Shown here: piece by piece, positions 21,244-31,043 of the stretch
How positions within the stretch are numbered: position 1 is the stretch's first letter
Layout of the letters: each line of letters starts with the position of its first letter
The notes under the pieces: generated by a model
Database searches by the model: none
What the model was told of the DNA's origin: nothing
The model's input: the letters and a program-made list of their open reading frames with translations, nothing else
Position numbers and translations under genes: made by a program
Source of the DNA: Companilactobacillus metriopterae
GTDB lineage: Bacteria > Bacillota > Bacilli > Lactobacillales > Lactobacillaceae
DNA length: 64,000 nt
Direction: 5' to 3'
NCBI RefSeq assembly: GCF_004117915.1
Contig: NZ_RSTD01000002.1
Location: forward strand, 124,001-188,000

Positions 21244-22455
21244 ATGAAAGAAAAACAAAATAATTATTGGAAAAAAAATCTAACCGTACTCTGGTTTAGT
21301 ACCTTTATATCTGGTATTGGATTTAGCATGATAACACCCTTCATGCCATTATACATCAATACTTTAGGCAATTTCACTAAGAGTCAACTGGTTACTTGGA
21401 ATGGTCTGATTTTTTCTGCTACATTCCTAGTTATGGCATTCATTTCTCCCCTTTGGGGAAAAATTGCTGACCGCCGCGGTAGAAAGTTAATGTTAATTCG
21501 TGCATCACTAGGTATGGCTATCGTCATCACACTACAAGCATTTGTAGTTGCACCATGGCAGTTACTTGTACTTAGACTGTTACAAGGTGTCTTTTCAGGA
21601 TTTATCAGTAATGCCAATACGCTTATAGCATCTACCGCTCCTAGATCACAAAGTGGTCGAGCTCTAGGAACTCTAAACACCGGTGTTATGTCTGGAACAC
21701 TATTAGGACCCCTAGTAGGTGGAGCTATAGCACAATACTTTGGATACAGAGTGCCATTCTTAATAACAGGTACTCTATTATTTATAGCATTCATCCTAGT
21801 TGTAACCTTCATACAAGAAGATTTTCATCCAATTGCCAAGGAAGACGAAGAATCCACAAAGGAAATCTTCCACCATTTGAAACATCCAAAGATAATTTTC
21901 GCATTATTTGTTACTACTTTTATTATCTATGCTTCCAATACTTCTATTAACCCATTTGTCAGTCTGTACACAAAACAACTTATGAATGGAAGTAGTAATG
22001 TAACACTGGTAGCCGGATTGGTGGCTGCTATGCCTGGTATTGCAAATGTTATTGCTGCTCCCAGGTTTGGAGCACTAGGAGATCGAATAGGTACCGAAAA
22101 AATATTAATCGGTGGTTTATTCTTTGCTTTCCTAGTTTACATTCCCCAAGCGTTTGTTACAAATATTTGGCAACTGGCTGGTCTAAGATTCCTTGTCGGA
22201 ATTTCAGATGCCTGTCTTGCTCCACAAGTTCAAACCATGTTGGCTAAAAATACTAGTCATAAATACACTGGTAGAATATTTGGTTATAATCAATCATTCC
22301 AATCAATGGGAAATGTTGCAGGACCTCTATTGGGTTCTTCCATAGCAGGTTTTTATAACTACTCTGCAGTATTTTTATTCACTAGTTCTTTGGCACTGAT
22401 AAACTTCATCTGGGTATTTTCCAATTTAAAAGTTAAAAATAAAAGCCACCTGTAA
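21244..22455 (+). CDS. MFS multidrug exporter (DHA1 type)
   Basis: Twelve-helix proton antiporter of about 403 residues. The signature after helix 2 is visible as GKIADRRGRKLML, and helix 5 has the exporter motif C-like segment LNTGVMSGTLLGPLVGG, which points to drug efflux rather than uptake. The closest families are the TetA/MdtG/PmrA-like transporters; the substrate is unknown. The start is uncertain: ATG 21244 is 16 nt from GGA, while a TTG at 21229 is too close to it. It is monocistronic and divergent from murF. Confidence 0.8.
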   Translation: MKEKQNNYWKKNLTVLWFSTFISGIGFSMITPFMPLYINTLGNFTKSQLVTWNGLIFSATFLVMAFISPLWGKIADRRGRKLMLIRASLGMAIVITLQAFVVAPWQLLVLRLLQGVFSGFISNANTLIASTAPRSQSGRALGTLNTGVMSGTLLGPLVGGAIAQYFGYRVPFLITGTLLFIAFILVVTFIQEDFHPIAKEDEESTKEIFHHLKHPKIIFALFVTTFIIYASNTSINPFVSLYTKQLMNGSSNVTLVAGLVAAMPGIANVIAAPRFGALGDRIGTEKILIGGLFFAFLVYIPQAFVTNIWQLAGLRFLVGISDACLAPQVQTMLAKNTSHKYTGRIFGYNQSFQSMGNVAGPLLGSSIAGFYNYSAVFLFTSSLALINFIWVFSNLKVKNKSHL

Positions 22456-22474
22456 AAAGGTGGCTTTTTTTAAT
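22441..22474. terminator. terminator between the MFS gene and rpmE2
   Basis: AAAAGCCACC and GGTGGCTTTTTT form a clean hairpin at the MFS stop, usable from both convergent sides. Confidence 0.85.
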
Positions 22475-22481
22475 ACTTGTC

Positions 22482-22721
22482 TTATAGTCCGTATTTCTTG
22501 TTGAAACGATCGATACGACCATCTGCTTGAGCAAACTTTTGTTTACCTGTGTAGAATGGATGTGAATCTGATGAAATTTCAATACGTACTAGTGGATAAT
22601 CGTTACCTTCAAAGTCAGTTGTTTCATTTGATTGAACTGTAGAACCAGCTAAGAATTTCTTACCTGTAGTTGAATCCATGAAAACTACTTGATGGTATTC
22701 TGGGTGAATTCCGTCTTTCAT
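22482..22721 (-). CDS. rpmE2: 50S ribosomal protein L31 type B
   Basis: Large-subunit ribosomal protein of 79 residues. It starts [20 protein letters not shown] and lacks the CxxC zinc ribbon, so it is the zinc-independent B type. An AGGAG site (reading from the minus strand) precedes the ATG. Monocistronic, convergent to the MFS gene. Confidence 0.95.
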   Translation of the reverse strand: MKDGIHPEYHQVVFMDSTTGKKFLAGSTVQSNETTDFEGNDYPLVRIEISSDSHPFYTGKQKFAQADGRIDRFNKKYGL

Positions 22722-22824
22722 TTATATGCGCTCCTTTTGCCCTAAATCATTTGCTGAAATAGAGATTATTTACTAACGATTAATAATATTATCATGAATT
22801 AGCGTTACATTCAATACAATTATG

Positions 22825-24315
22825 CTATCCCAAAACGATTTTTTTATTAGATATTTCATTTATGAAATCTAAATCATGATCTATAACAATCATTGTAGGT
22901 TTTTGATTTTTAATCATTTTTATAATTTGTTCTCTGGTAATTATATCTAAATAATTAAGTGGCTCATCCCACAAGTAAACATTTGATTCTTCTGAAAAAC
23001 TAACTGCTAACTTAATTTTTTGTTGTTGGCCTAAACTCATTTGGGATATTGGCATTGGAAAAGATTCTCTCTCAAACCCCATTTTTCGCAAATTTGAATA
23101 AATTAATTGAACATCTACATTCTTTATTTCAGCTAATTTTTCTATATTTCCAGTAAATTTTTGCAATTGTTCTAGATAAGAAATTTTTAAATGAGGTTTG
23201 ATTTTTATTTCCCCATGTACTTCAAACGGCTGAGAAATACCCATTATCTGTCTAAAAATAGTTGTCTTTCCAATTCCATTTCTACCAACTAAAGAAATTA
23301 TATCATCGTTATTTAAATCAAATGATGTTTCTGGTGTGCTTATTTTATTGGTTTTTAAAATCAAATTTTGAACATGGATCAAGCTCTTATCTTGGGCAAA
23401 TTTTTTAAAATTCATGGACAGCGAACTTTCCACGTCAATATTTTTCAACAATTCTCTAGATTCTTCTAGTGACTTGTTAGATCTATCTTCTAAAAGTTTT
23501 GATTTTTTCATCATTTTAGCTGACTTATGTCCAATAAAGCCCTTATCTAGATTGTCTTTTTGTCCCTTAGTTTTATTTTTCTGTTTCTCTGATTTACCTG
23601 CCCATTCTTTTCTCTTCGTTGCTATTTTATTTAAATTCTTAATTTCACTTGTTAGATGTTTCTTTTGCTCTATTTCTAAGCTATCTTGTGAATTCTTTTT
23701 TGTTTCCCAAGTATCATAATTCCCCTTGATAGTATCAATATCAGCTTTATTTATTGATATAACATGATCAATTACTTCGTTTAAAAAATATTTATCATGA
23801 CTGACCACTATAAAGCCTTTTTTATTTTTTAAATATTCAGAGACAATTTGTCGTCCCTGAATATCTAAATGATTAGTTGGTTCATCGATCAGTTGAAATC
23901 CTCTTTCATCAACAAACAAAATTGCAAGCAAGACTTTTGTTTGTTCTCCTGGGCTAAGAGTATCAAACTGTCTTTCTAAAACATCATCGCTTAAATGCAA
24001 TTTCTCAAATTCAATTTCTATTTTCCACATATCGTAAATATTGATCCCTGATAAATTGGTAACAATATCCGAAACTAATCTTGATGGATCCTCTACATTT
24101 TGTGGATACATATAAAATTTCATGTCTGTATTAACGGAGTTATCTGAAGGTAAATCACCAGACAAAATTTTTAGTAATGTTGTTTTCCCACGACCATTTC
24201 TTCCAACTAATCCTAATTTCCAAGTTTCATCAATATTTAAATTAACATTTTGGAATAGATAATCTGACATTTGAGTATATCGAAAGTTTAAATTATTTAT
24301 GTTTATTGTTCCCAT
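22825..24315 (-). CDS. ABC-F ribosomal protection protein (antibiotic-resistance type)
   Basis: Soluble twin-ATPase protein of 496 residues without membrane segments. Walker A sites are at 38-45 (GRNGRGKT) and 344-351 (GRNGIGKT), with signatures LSPGEQ and MSLGQQ. The second Walker B reads DEPLNYLD instead of DEPTNHLD, a feature of Vga/Msr/Lsa-like members. The long Lys-rich linker (about 185-300) would reach the peptidyl-transferase site. Members of this type displace lincosamides, streptogramins, pleuromutilins or macrolides; which drug is not predictable here. The upstream attenuator strongly supports an antibiotic-induced gene. Confidence 0.85.
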   Translation of the reverse strand: MGTININNLNFRYTQMSDYLFQNVNLNIDETWKLGLVGRNGRGKTTLLKILSGDLPSDNSVNTDMKFYMYPQNVEDPSRLVSDIVTNLSGINIYDMWKIEIEFEKLHLSDDVLERQFDTLSPGEQTKVLLAILFVDERGFQLIDEPTNHLDIQGRQIVSEYLKNKKGFIVVSHDKYFLNEVIDHVISINKADIDTIKGNYDTWETKKNSQDSLEIEQKKHLTSEIKNLNKIATKRKEWAGKSEKQKNKTKGQKDNLDKGFIGHKSAKMMKKSKLLEDRSNKSLEESRELLKNIDVESSLSMNFKKFAQDKSLIHVQNLILKTNKISTPETSFDLNNDDIISLVGRNGIGKTTIFRQIMGISQPFEVHGEIKIKPHLKISYLEQLQKFTGNIEKLAEIKNVDVQLIYSNLRKMGFERESFPMPISQMSLGQQQKIKLAVSFSEESNVYLWDEPLNYLDIITREQIIKMIKNQKPTMIVIDHDLDFINEISNKKIVLG

Positions 24316-24540
24316 TTGCGCACCTCTTCGTTTGAGGTGTAGTGATTTACATTTACTCGGGCAAATAAAAAAGAACGCTTAAATAGCGTCCTATGGTGTT
24401 TATCTACAGCACAGGATGTTTGACACTATTGAGTTAAATTAAGCAAAAGTAAAAAACTACACACGTTATTTATGTATAATCTTGTATATTCTGCTTAATT
24501 TCTCAATAGCGACACATCCTCTCTTGTTTTTATTTTTTAT
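24316..24540 (-). promoter_or_regulatory. antibiotic-responsive attenuator leader of the ABC-F gene
   Basis: The minus-strand leader contains three elements. A long-range stem pairs 24491-24520 with 24413-24445. A Rho-independent terminator lies at 24366-24391 (GGACGCT, AGCGTTC, then T6). A hairpin CACCTC (24334-24339) / GAGGTG (24321-24326) covers the ribosome binding site. Two tiny frames lie at the start of the leader (MCRY at 24517-24503 and TTG-initiated MRN at 24506-24495), either of which could be a stalling site. A loop segment (24449-24464) can also pair with 24334-24350. This layout fits ribosome-mediated attenuation known for ABC-F genes. Confidence 0.75.
24366..24391 (-). terminator. 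attenuator terminator in the ABC-F leader
   Basis: On the minus strand GGACGCT, a short loop and AGCGTTC are followed by TTTTTT. It lies about 50 nt before the start codon, so it would stop transcription before the gene. Confidence 0.75.
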
Positions 24541-24541
24541 A

Positions 24542-24570
24542 ATTTATCATGTGACCAAAACATTGTCAAT
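24542..24570 (-). promoter_or_regulatory. promoter of the ABC-F gene
   Basis: On the minus strand TTGACA (24564-24569 region) is followed after about 17 bp by TAAATT/TATAAA-type -10 sequence. It starts at the murA stop codon and puts the start roughly 220 nt upstream of the ABC-F ATG, consistent with the structured leader. Confidence 0.65.
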
Positions 24571-25853
24571 TAAATTTCAAATCTAAATTCGTCATCACCG
24601 ATCAATTGAACATCTGCTTGTAAACAATGTAATTTCCACACAACTTGATCGTATCCTCGTAGAATATTTTCAGCATTATTAATAACTGTTTGTCCTTCGG
24701 CTAACAAACCGGCAATCATCAAGCAGGCACCAGCACGAATCTCTTCCGCTGAAACTGTAGCACCCTTAAGTGGTTTTCCACCTTTAATAAAAATAAGATC
24801 ATTTTCACTTCTGATATCTGCACCCATTTTTACTAATTCAGGGATATGTTTGATTCGCTTAGGATAGATAGTATCAACAATCATCCCTTCACCTTCTGCA
24901 GACATTAACAATGGTGTTATCGGCTGTTGTAAGTCTGTCGCAAATCCAGGATATGGCATTGTCTTAACATTTATTGGCTTGATATTCTTAGTTTCACCTA
25001 CATAAATACTATCTTCGTCGATTTGAAGATCAACGCCCATTTCAATTAATTTTGCAATGAAAGCATCCAAATGTTCACTGATAATATTGTTGACTCTTAT
25101 TCCACCACCATTTGCAGCAGCCAAACTCAAGTAAGTTCCTGCTTCAATTCTATCTGGAATGATTGTATGAGAATTCTTAGATTTCAAGCTATCAACACCC
25201 TCAATTCTAATTGTCTCTGTTCCAGCGCCACGTATAGTAGCTCCCATATTATTCAGGAATGTTGCTAAGTCGATAATTTCAGGTTCTTTAGCAGCATTTT
25301 CAATTACTGTTGTTCCCTTAGCTTTTACAGCAGCCAAAATAATATTAATAGTGGCACCTACTGATACCATATCTAAAAATATCTTGGCACCAGTAAGTCC
25401 TTCCTCTGGAGAAGTTATGATAATTTGACCTTTTCTATTTTCAACAGTTGCACCCAAGGCTTCAAATCCCTTGATATGTTGATCAATTGGTCTAGGTCCA
25501 ATATCATCCCCACCGGGGAACCCAACTATAGCTTTACCAAATTTTCCAAGCATGGCACCCATAAAGTAATAAGAAGCTCGAAGAGAACTTACCTTACCAC
25601 TTGGTAGCTCAGCAAATTTAATATTTGTTGTATCAATATGCAACACATCATTCTTCATACTAGATTTTACATTCATATCCTTAAGGATAGAACATAGGTT
25701 ATTCACATCTCTAATTTGAGGAACTGAATCAAGTGTTACAGGAGTTTCAGAAAGTATTGCTGCCGGAATAATAGCAACAGTACTATTCTTTGCTCCACCA
25801 ATAGTCACTTCACCAGAAAGTTTTTTTCCACCATTAATTATTAGTTTTTGCAT
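24570..25853 (-). CDS. murA: UDP-N-acetylglucosamine 1-carboxyvinyltransferase (Cys-to-Asp active site)
   Basis: First committed step of peptidoglycan synthesis: transfers enolpyruvate from PEP to UDP-GlcNAc. The 427 residues start with the family segment [17 protein letters not shown]. The active-site loop reads [12 protein letters not shown], so Asp116 replaces the usual catalytic cysteine (Cys115 in E. coli). This natural change is known in a few bacteria to give fosfomycin insensitivity while keeping activity. It follows pyrG and rpoE, a common Firmicutes order. A second murA copy elsewhere is likely but not in this window. Confidence 0.94.
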   Translation of the reverse strand: MQKLIINGGKKLSGEVTIGGAKNSTVAIIPAAILSETPVTLDSVPQIRDVNNLCSILKDMNVKSSMKNDVLHIDTTNIKFAELPSGKVSSLRASYYFMGAMLGKFGKAIVGFPGGDDIGPRPIDQHIKGFEALGATVENRKGQIIITSPEEGLTGAKIFLDMVSVGATINIILAAVKAKGTTVIENAAKEPEIIDLATFLNNMGATIRGAGTETIRIEGVDSLKSKNSHTIIPDRIEAGTYLSLAAANGGGIRVNNIISEHLDAFIAKLIEMGVDLQIDEDSIYVGETKNIKPINVKTMPYPGFATDLQQPITPLLMSAEGEGMIVDTIYPKRIKHIPELVKMGADIRSENDLIFIKGGKPLKGATVSAEEIRAGACLMIAGLLAEGQTVINNAENILRGYDQVVWKLHCLQADVQLIGDDEFRFEI

Positions 25854-25890
25854 CTTTAATATCCTTAAAGTATTTATTGACTGCTAAGAT

Positions 25891-27504
25891 CTAGATTGAA
25901 TCTTCTTCTAGACCTGAAGCTGCACCGATAAATGCTTTGAATAGTCCTTCTGGTCTTGTAGGTCTTGATAAAAATTCAGGATGATATTGAGCAGCAACGT
26001 GAAATTTGTTTTCTGTTACTTCAACAATTTCAACTAAACGATTATCAGGAGAAACACCAGAAAATGTAAGTCCTAACTCTTCAAATTGTTTACGGTATTC
26101 ATTATTAAATTCATATCTATGTCTATGACGTTCTTGAATAACTGATTGTCTGTCATATGATTCATATGCTTTAGAACCTTCTTTTAGCTTACATGGGTAA
26201 GCACCAAGTCTCAATGTTCCACCGATGTCTTCAACATCTTTTTTGTCAGCCATGATATCAATAATTTTATTTGGAGCTTTGTCATCAACTTCACCAGTTG
26301 TAGCGTCTTGGATTCCAGCTACATTTCTAGCAAATTCGATACTTGCCATTTGCATTCCTAAACAGATACCTAGGAATGGCACATCATTTTCACGTGCATA
26401 TTTGATAGTTGTAATCATACCTTCCAGACCACGACTACCAAAACCACCAGGAACAATTATACCATCTGAATCCTTCAAATATTCAGCAACATTGTCTTCA
26501 TTGATCAAATCCGCAGAGATCTTTTCAATTTCAATATCAGTATTATATGTGTAACCAGCTGCACGTAATGCTTCTGTAACTGAGATATAGGCATCTTGTA
26601 GTTTTGTATATTTACCAACAAGAGTAATTTTTGTCTTATGTTTCAAGTTTCTAACTCGATCAACAAGTTTATTCCAATCTGTCATATCTGCAGGTTTTGT
26701 GTCTATACCCAAATATTTACATACAATTTCATCAAATTTTTGTTCTTGAAGATTCAATGGAATTGAATACAATGAGTCAGCGTCTCTTGATTCAATAACT
26801 GCTTCTGGATCTACATCACAAAATGATGCAATCTTATTTTTCATATCTTGTGGCATTTCTTGTTCTGTACGAACTACCAAGATATTTGGTTGAATACCGA
26901 TACTTCTTAATTCTTTAACTGAGTGTTGCGTAGGTTTTGTCTTCATCTCACCTGCTGCCTTTAGATATGGCACCAGTGAAGTATGGATATAAGTTACATT
27001 TTCAGCTCCAACATCTGCTTTCATTTGGCGCAAAGCTTCTAAATATGGAGTTGATTCAATATCCCCAACTGTTCCACCAACTTCAGTAATGATTACATCT
27101 GAATCAGTTGTTGTAGCAGCGCGCATGATTTTTTGTTTTATCATGTCTGTAATATGTGGAATTACTTGTACTGTAGCACCGTTGTATTCTCCACGGCGTT
27201 CTTTTCTGATAACTTCTGAATAAATCTTACCAGTAGTAACATTTGAATATTTATTCAAATCATTATCGATAAATCTCTCGTAGTGTCCTAAATCTAAATC
27301 TGTTTCAGTTCCGTCATTTGTAACGTAAACTTCACCGTGTTGATAAGGACTCATAGTTCCTGGATCAACGTTGATATATGGATCAAATTTTTGGATTGTA
27401 ACTTTCAATCCGCGATTCTTCAATAGTCGTCCTAGTGATGCGGCAACTATACCTTTTCCTAATGATGAAACAACTCCACCTGTAACGAAAATATACTTTG
27501 TCAT
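25891..27504 (-). CDS. pyrG: CTP synthase
   Basis: Makes CTP from UTP, ATP and glutamine. The amidoligase half starts [18 protein letters not shown], and the glutaminase half has the nucleophile in [10 protein letters not shown] and the His-Pro-Glu triad segment QYHPEF near the end. The 537 residues are normal. GGAGGAAC precedes the ATG. It has its own promoter and a regulatory leader (see that entry). Confidence 0.97.
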   Translation of the reverse strand: MTKYIFVTGGVVSSLGKGIVAASLGRLLKNRGLKVTIQKFDPYINVDPGTMSPYQHGEVYVTNDGTETDLDLGHYERFIDNDLNKYSNVTTGKIYSEVIRKERRGEYNGATVQVIPHITDMIKQKIMRAATTTDSDVIITEVGGTVGDIESTPYLEALRQMKADVGAENVTYIHTSLVPYLKAAGEMKTKPTQHSVKELRSIGIQPNILVVRTEQEMPQDMKNKIASFCDVDPEAVIESRDADSLYSIPLNLQEQKFDEIVCKYLGIDTKPADMTDWNKLVDRVRNLKHKTKITLVGKYTKLQDAYISVTEALRAAGYTYNTDIEIEKISADLINEDNVAEYLKDSDGIIVPGGFGSRGLEGMITTIKYARENDVPFLGICLGMQMASIEFARNVAGIQDATTGEVDDKAPNKIIDIMADKKDVEDIGGTLRLGAYPCKLKEGSKAYESYDRQSVIQERHRHRYEFNNEYRKQFEELGLTFSGVSPDNRLVEIVEVTENKFHVAAQYHPEFLSRPTRPEGLFKAFIGAASGLEEDSI

Positions 27505-27544
27505 ATCTGTTCCTCCACATATTTTTGGTAGGGATTTACACTCA

Positions 27545-27613
27545 AAAAATATAAAAAGGTCCCCTATTCAATATTGAACAGGGAACCTTTAATTAGCCTT
27601 TGTAATAGAGCCC
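27545..27613 (-). promoter_or_regulatory. pyrG leader: GGGC start and attenuator hairpin
   Basis: The predicted transcript begins GGGCTC at 27613. A strong terminator follows at 27556-27589 (AAGGTTCCCTGTTCA / TTGAATAGGGGACCTT, then T-rich). In Bacillus subtilis pyrG, low CTP lets polymerase slip and add extra G at a GGGC start, and the G-run pairs with the C/U-rich arm of the terminator. The same parts are present here: GGGC, and a C/T-rich 5' arm GGTTCCCTGTTC. Confidence 0.8.
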
Positions 27614-27620
27614 AAACAAT

Positions 27621-27649
27621 ATAATACGATTATATGAGTCCTACGTCAA
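27621..27649 (-). promoter_or_regulatory. pyrG promoter
   Basis: On the minus strand TTGACG (27644-27649), a 17-bp spacer and TATTAT (27621-27626) put +1 at the first G of GGGC, 7 nt downstream. Confidence 0.8.
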
Positions 27650-27659
27650 ACCTTTTATT

Positions 27660-28295
27660 TTATAAATCTTCGTCGTCGTCTGAATTGTCGTCATCGTCTT
27701 CTTCATCAAGATCGATGTCTTCTTCATCCTCGTCGAATTCTGTTAGTTGACCTTCGATACCATCTTCTAGGCTATCGTCTTTTTCATCTTCATCATCAAC
27801 GTCATCTACTGCTGTAATATCAGCATTTGTAAATTTAGATAGATCAGGACCATTGTCTACAACACCAGATACTGCAACTTCGTCATCTCCGTCGCCCAGT
27901 TCTGAATCATCTTCAAATGATACAACATCATCTAAGTCATCACTCAAGAAGGCGTTAACCTTAGATGCAGACTTGTGAGCACTTTCAGCACCACTATCTT
28001 CTGGATGGTTAACTTCTTCATCAATAGAATCAAATGGATACCACTTGCGCAATCCCCAAACATTCTCACCTAAAGATAGAAAACTACCATCATTATTTAG
28101 ATCAGTATAAAATTGTGGTAATGCTTCTTTAATTTGGTCGTCAGATCTACCAAGATATGTTTGAATTTCATTGATCATATCAGAAAAGTTCATTACTTTT
28201 TTATTGTTATTTTCAAGAAGTTCAAGTGCCACCTCAATTAGAGATAGTTCTTCTTTTCTTTGATTTTTGAATTTTTCGAATTCCAAAAGGTACAC
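27660..28295 (-). CDS. rpoE: RNA polymerase delta subunit
   Basis: Firmicutes-specific subunit that speeds polymerase recycling and promoter selectivity. The N-terminal winged-helix domain (about 1-90, with WGLRKWYPFDSIDEE) is followed by a long disordered tail of Asp and Glu, typical of delta. The length of 211 residues is within range. It precedes pyrG as usual but is separated from it by the pyrG promoter. Confidence 0.95.
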   Translation of the reverse strand: MYLLEFEKFKNQRKEELSLIEVALELLENNNKKVMNFSDMINEIQTYLGRSDDQIKEALPQFYTDLNNDGSFLSLGENVWGLRKWYPFDSIDEEVNHPEDSGAESAHKSASKVNAFLSDDLDDVVSFEDDSELGDGDDEVAVSGVVDNGPDLSKFTNADITAVDDVDDEDEKDDSLEDGIEGQLTEFDEDEEDIDLDEEDDDDNSDDDEDL

Positions 28296-28330
28296 GTCCT
28301 TTCACAAGCGTCTAGTTATTATGATATCAG

Positions 28331-28768
28331 CTAAGCATTAAAAATCAATCTAAATTTGTAATTACCTATAACATTTTCCCCAATTATTAAGTCATAGTCA
28401 ACCTTTACATTTCCAGCTAGTGGTTCTGTTGAAAATTCTACACTTAAATTTTTAGTAAATGTTCTCATTGGCATCAATCCGTATTCAGTTTGTACCTGAC
28501 CCGAATTGTAATCTCCATGTGTAAAATATAGATTAGTACTCAATTTAGTTGAGCTAGCAACACGGCGAACCAGCACATCACCATCTTCAGTAATCTTCAC
28601 TGTGATTAGTGCTTCTTCACTATCATCTAATTTTTCACTAAACCGAAGATAAAAAGACTTACCAACCTGCGAAAATTTTCCCGGTTCAATTATGGTAGTT
28701 CGACTGATTTCGTCTTCTTGCTGCATATCGATATTAAGTTCTACTGATACATCTGTATTATTTTCCAA
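28331..28768 (-). CDS. DUF1934 family protein (calycin-like beta-barrel)
   Basis: A 145-residue cytoplasmic protein matching the YwiB/DUF1934 type: beta-rich, with YLRFSEKLDDSEEALITVKITEDGDVLVRR and the typical KVDYDLIIGENVIGNYKFRL end. Function is unknown. It lies just upstream of rpoE, and in many Firmicutes it lies next to argS or rpoE. Confidence 0.75.
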   Translation of the reverse strand: MENNTDVSVELNIDMQQEDEISRTTIIEPGKFSQVGKSFYLRFSEKLDDSEEALITVKITEDGDVLVRRVASSTKLSTNLYFTHGDYNSGQVQTEYGLMPMRTFTKNLSVEFSTEPLAGNVKVDYDLIIGENVIGNYKFRLIFNA

Positions 28769-28831
28769 AAATAAGACCTCGAAATGATAAAATTATATAT
28801 ATTAAAATAATTTACTAAAGAAGAAAACTCA

Positions 28832-29635
28832 ATGAATGATACCATTTTATTATACAATCAAAAACAAAAAACATCCAAATACTCATCTTTTGCAAACACT
28901 GAAGCAATTTTAAAGTATACTTCTGAAACGAAAAAGGCTGTAATTCACTTTTGGACGACTGAACCAACAGTGATTCTTGGAATGCAGGATCTAAGACTAT
29001 CAAATCTATCTAAAGGATTAATCTATTTAAAAGAACAACAATTCGATTATTTTGTCAGAAATTCTGGCGGTCTTGGAGTTGTTTCAGACGATGGAGTTCT
29101 AAACTTTACTATCTGCCTACCGTCCAAAGATCAACTTTCAATTGATGCTGCCTACGAACTGATGTACAAAATTATCAGAGAAACTTTTAATGAAAACATT
29201 GTAGCTGGAGAAATAGAAAATTCTTATTGCCCTGGTACTTATGATTTGAGTATTAATGGCAAAAAAATCGCCGGCTTATCTCAACGTCGTGTTGGAGAAT
29301 CAGTTGCTATCATGGCTTACATCAGTATTTGTGGTGATCAAAAATTGAGATCCAATTTGATGCAAAATTTTTATCAATTAAGCAATGTACCTATCAACGA
29401 AAAAATCAAGTTTCCTGTAATTGATCCAGAATGTATGGAAAATTTAGATAGCTTTGATGAGCCAAATTTAAATATTGATTTAGCAAAACAGAAAATTATT
29501 GATAGAATAGCTTTAGATTACAATATTGATTACGATAATTTTGAGACTATAAAAGATAGTGATACCTATATTAAAAATTTTAAAAACTCAATTGAACGAA
29601 TTGAACAAAAAAATCTCCAACTACCAGAGGTATAA
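28832..29635 (+). CDS. lipoate/octanoate protein transferase (LipL-like)
   Basis: Member of the biotin/lipoate A/B protein ligase family, 267 residues. The segment NSYCPGTYDLSINGKKIAGL contains Cys133 and Lys144-145. The cysteine placed this way marks the LipL/LipM amidotransferases, which move octanoyl or lipoyl groups from GcvH to other apo-proteins through a thioester. A simple lipoate ligase remains possible. The next gene starts 3 nt after its stop. Confidence 0.75.
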   Translation: MNDTILLYNQKQKTSKYSSFANTEAILKYTSETKKAVIHFWTTEPTVILGMQDLRLSNLSKGLIYLKEQQFDYFVRNSGGLGVVSDDGVLNFTICLPSKDQLSIDAAYELMYKIIRETFNENIVAGEIENSYCPGTYDLSINGKKIAGLSQRRVGESVAIMAYISICGDQKLRSNLMQNFYQLSNVPINEKIKFPVIDPECMENLDSFDEPNLNIDLAKQKIIDRIALDYNIDYDNFETIKDSDTYIKNFKNSIERIEQKNLQLPEV

Positions 29636-29637
29636 AA

Positions 29638-30978
29638 ATGGCCTACGAAATAGAAATGTTGCCAAAAGAAAAAGTATTCCTAGATCCTGTTCACAACTAT
29701 ATTCATATTCAACATAAGGTTATTCTGGATCTTATAAATAGTAAAGAATTTCAACGTCTTCGTCGTGTTAAACAATTGGGGACTACTTCGTTTACATTTC
29801 ATGGCGCAGAACATTCCAGATTTACACATAGTATTGGTGTCTACGATATTACACGTCAAATATGTGATAACTTCCAAAGAAATTACCCATCTAAAAATGA
29901 AAATGATGGTTTGTGGAACGATGATGAAAGAATAGTAGCACTTTGTGCTGCTCTACTTCATGACGTCGGACATGGGCCTTACTCACATACCTTCGAACAT
30001 ATTTTTGATACTGATCATGAAAAATGGACACAAGAAATCATTACTTCTGATAAAACAGAAATTAATCAAATTTTAAAAAAAGTTTCTCCAGATCTACCAG
30101 ATAAAGTAGCTAGTGTTATCGCCAAAACTTACCCTAATCCTCAAGTTGTTCAGATGATTTCTAGCCAAATAGACGCCGATCGCATGGACTATTTACTGAG
30201 AGATGCTTACTTCACTGGTACTGAATATGGAATGTTTGACCTCAAAAGAATCTTGCGAATGATGCGACCATACTCGCAGGGTATTGTCTTTGATGCCAGC
30301 GGTATGCACGCCGTGGAAGACTATCTAATTTGTAGATATCAAATGTATCAACAAGTATATTTCCATCCTGTTTCTAGGGGTATGGAAGTCGTTTTAACTA
30401 AATTACTAAAACGTGCTAAAGACCTATTTGATACTAATCAATTAGAAAAATTTGAACTATCGAATTTTCTTATGCCATTCTTCCGCAATGATGTTGATAT
30501 CGATGATTATCTTCGTTTAGATGACGGAATACTCAATACTTATTTCTCAATCTGGCAAGATTCTCCTGATGCTATCTTGAGAGATTTATCTAGTCGATTT
30601 TTAAATCGGAAGCCATTCAAATCTGTTGAATATAGTAGTGATACTGAACATCTTCTTCCTACTCTAGCTAATATTGTGGAAAATGCTGGTTTTGAAAAGA
30701 ATTACTACACTTCAACAAATACGAATTTTGACTTACCATATGATATTTATGATCCTAAGAAACAAAAAAATCGTACTCAAATTGAACTAGTTCAAGCAGA
30801 TGGAACATTCATTGAGTTATCTACCGTTAGCCCCTTGGTAGAGGCACTTTCAGGTAGATTCACGGGAGATGAAAGATTCTATTTCCCTAAATCTATGCTG
30901 AAAAATCAGACAAATGATATTTTTAATGATGCATATCTTGAATTTCAATCGCATATTCGTAATAACAAAATTATATAG
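29638..30978 (+). CDS. HD-domain phosphohydrolase (YwfO/dGTPase-like)
   Basis: A 446-residue metal-dependent phosphohydrolase. HD motif residues appear as RFTHSIGVYD, LLHDVGHGPYSHTFE and, later, IDADRMDYLLRDA. This pattern is the SAMHD1/dGTPase-like group, whose Firmicutes members (YwfO, EF1143) hydrolyse dNTPs. It is cotranscribed with the lipoate transferase gene (3-nt gap). Confidence 0.85.
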   Translation: MAYEIEMLPKEKVFLDPVHNYIHIQHKVILDLINSKEFQRLRRVKQLGTTSFTFHGAEHSRFTHSIGVYDITRQICDNFQRNYPSKNENDGLWNDDERIVALCAALLHDVGHGPYSHTFEHIFDTDHEKWTQEIITSDKTEINQILKKVSPDLPDKVASVIAKTYPNPQVVQMISSQIDADRMDYLLRDAYFTGTEYGMFDLKRILRMMRPYSQGIVFDASGMHAVEDYLICRYQMYQQVYFHPVSRGMEVVLTKLLKRAKDLFDTNQLEKFELSNFLMPFFRNDVDIDDYLRLDDGILNTYFSIWQDSPDAILRDLSSRFLNRKPFKSVEYSSDTEHLLPTLANIVENAGFEKNYYTSTNTNFDLPYDIYDPKKQKNRTQIELVQADGTFIELSTVSPLVEALSGRFTGDERFYFPKSMLKNQTNDIFNDAYLEFQSHIRNNKII

Positions 30979-31043
30979 ATTCAACAATCTTTCACAATTT
31001 TGTAGTAAAGTAATTAATATTATATTTTCAAAGGAGATATTAA

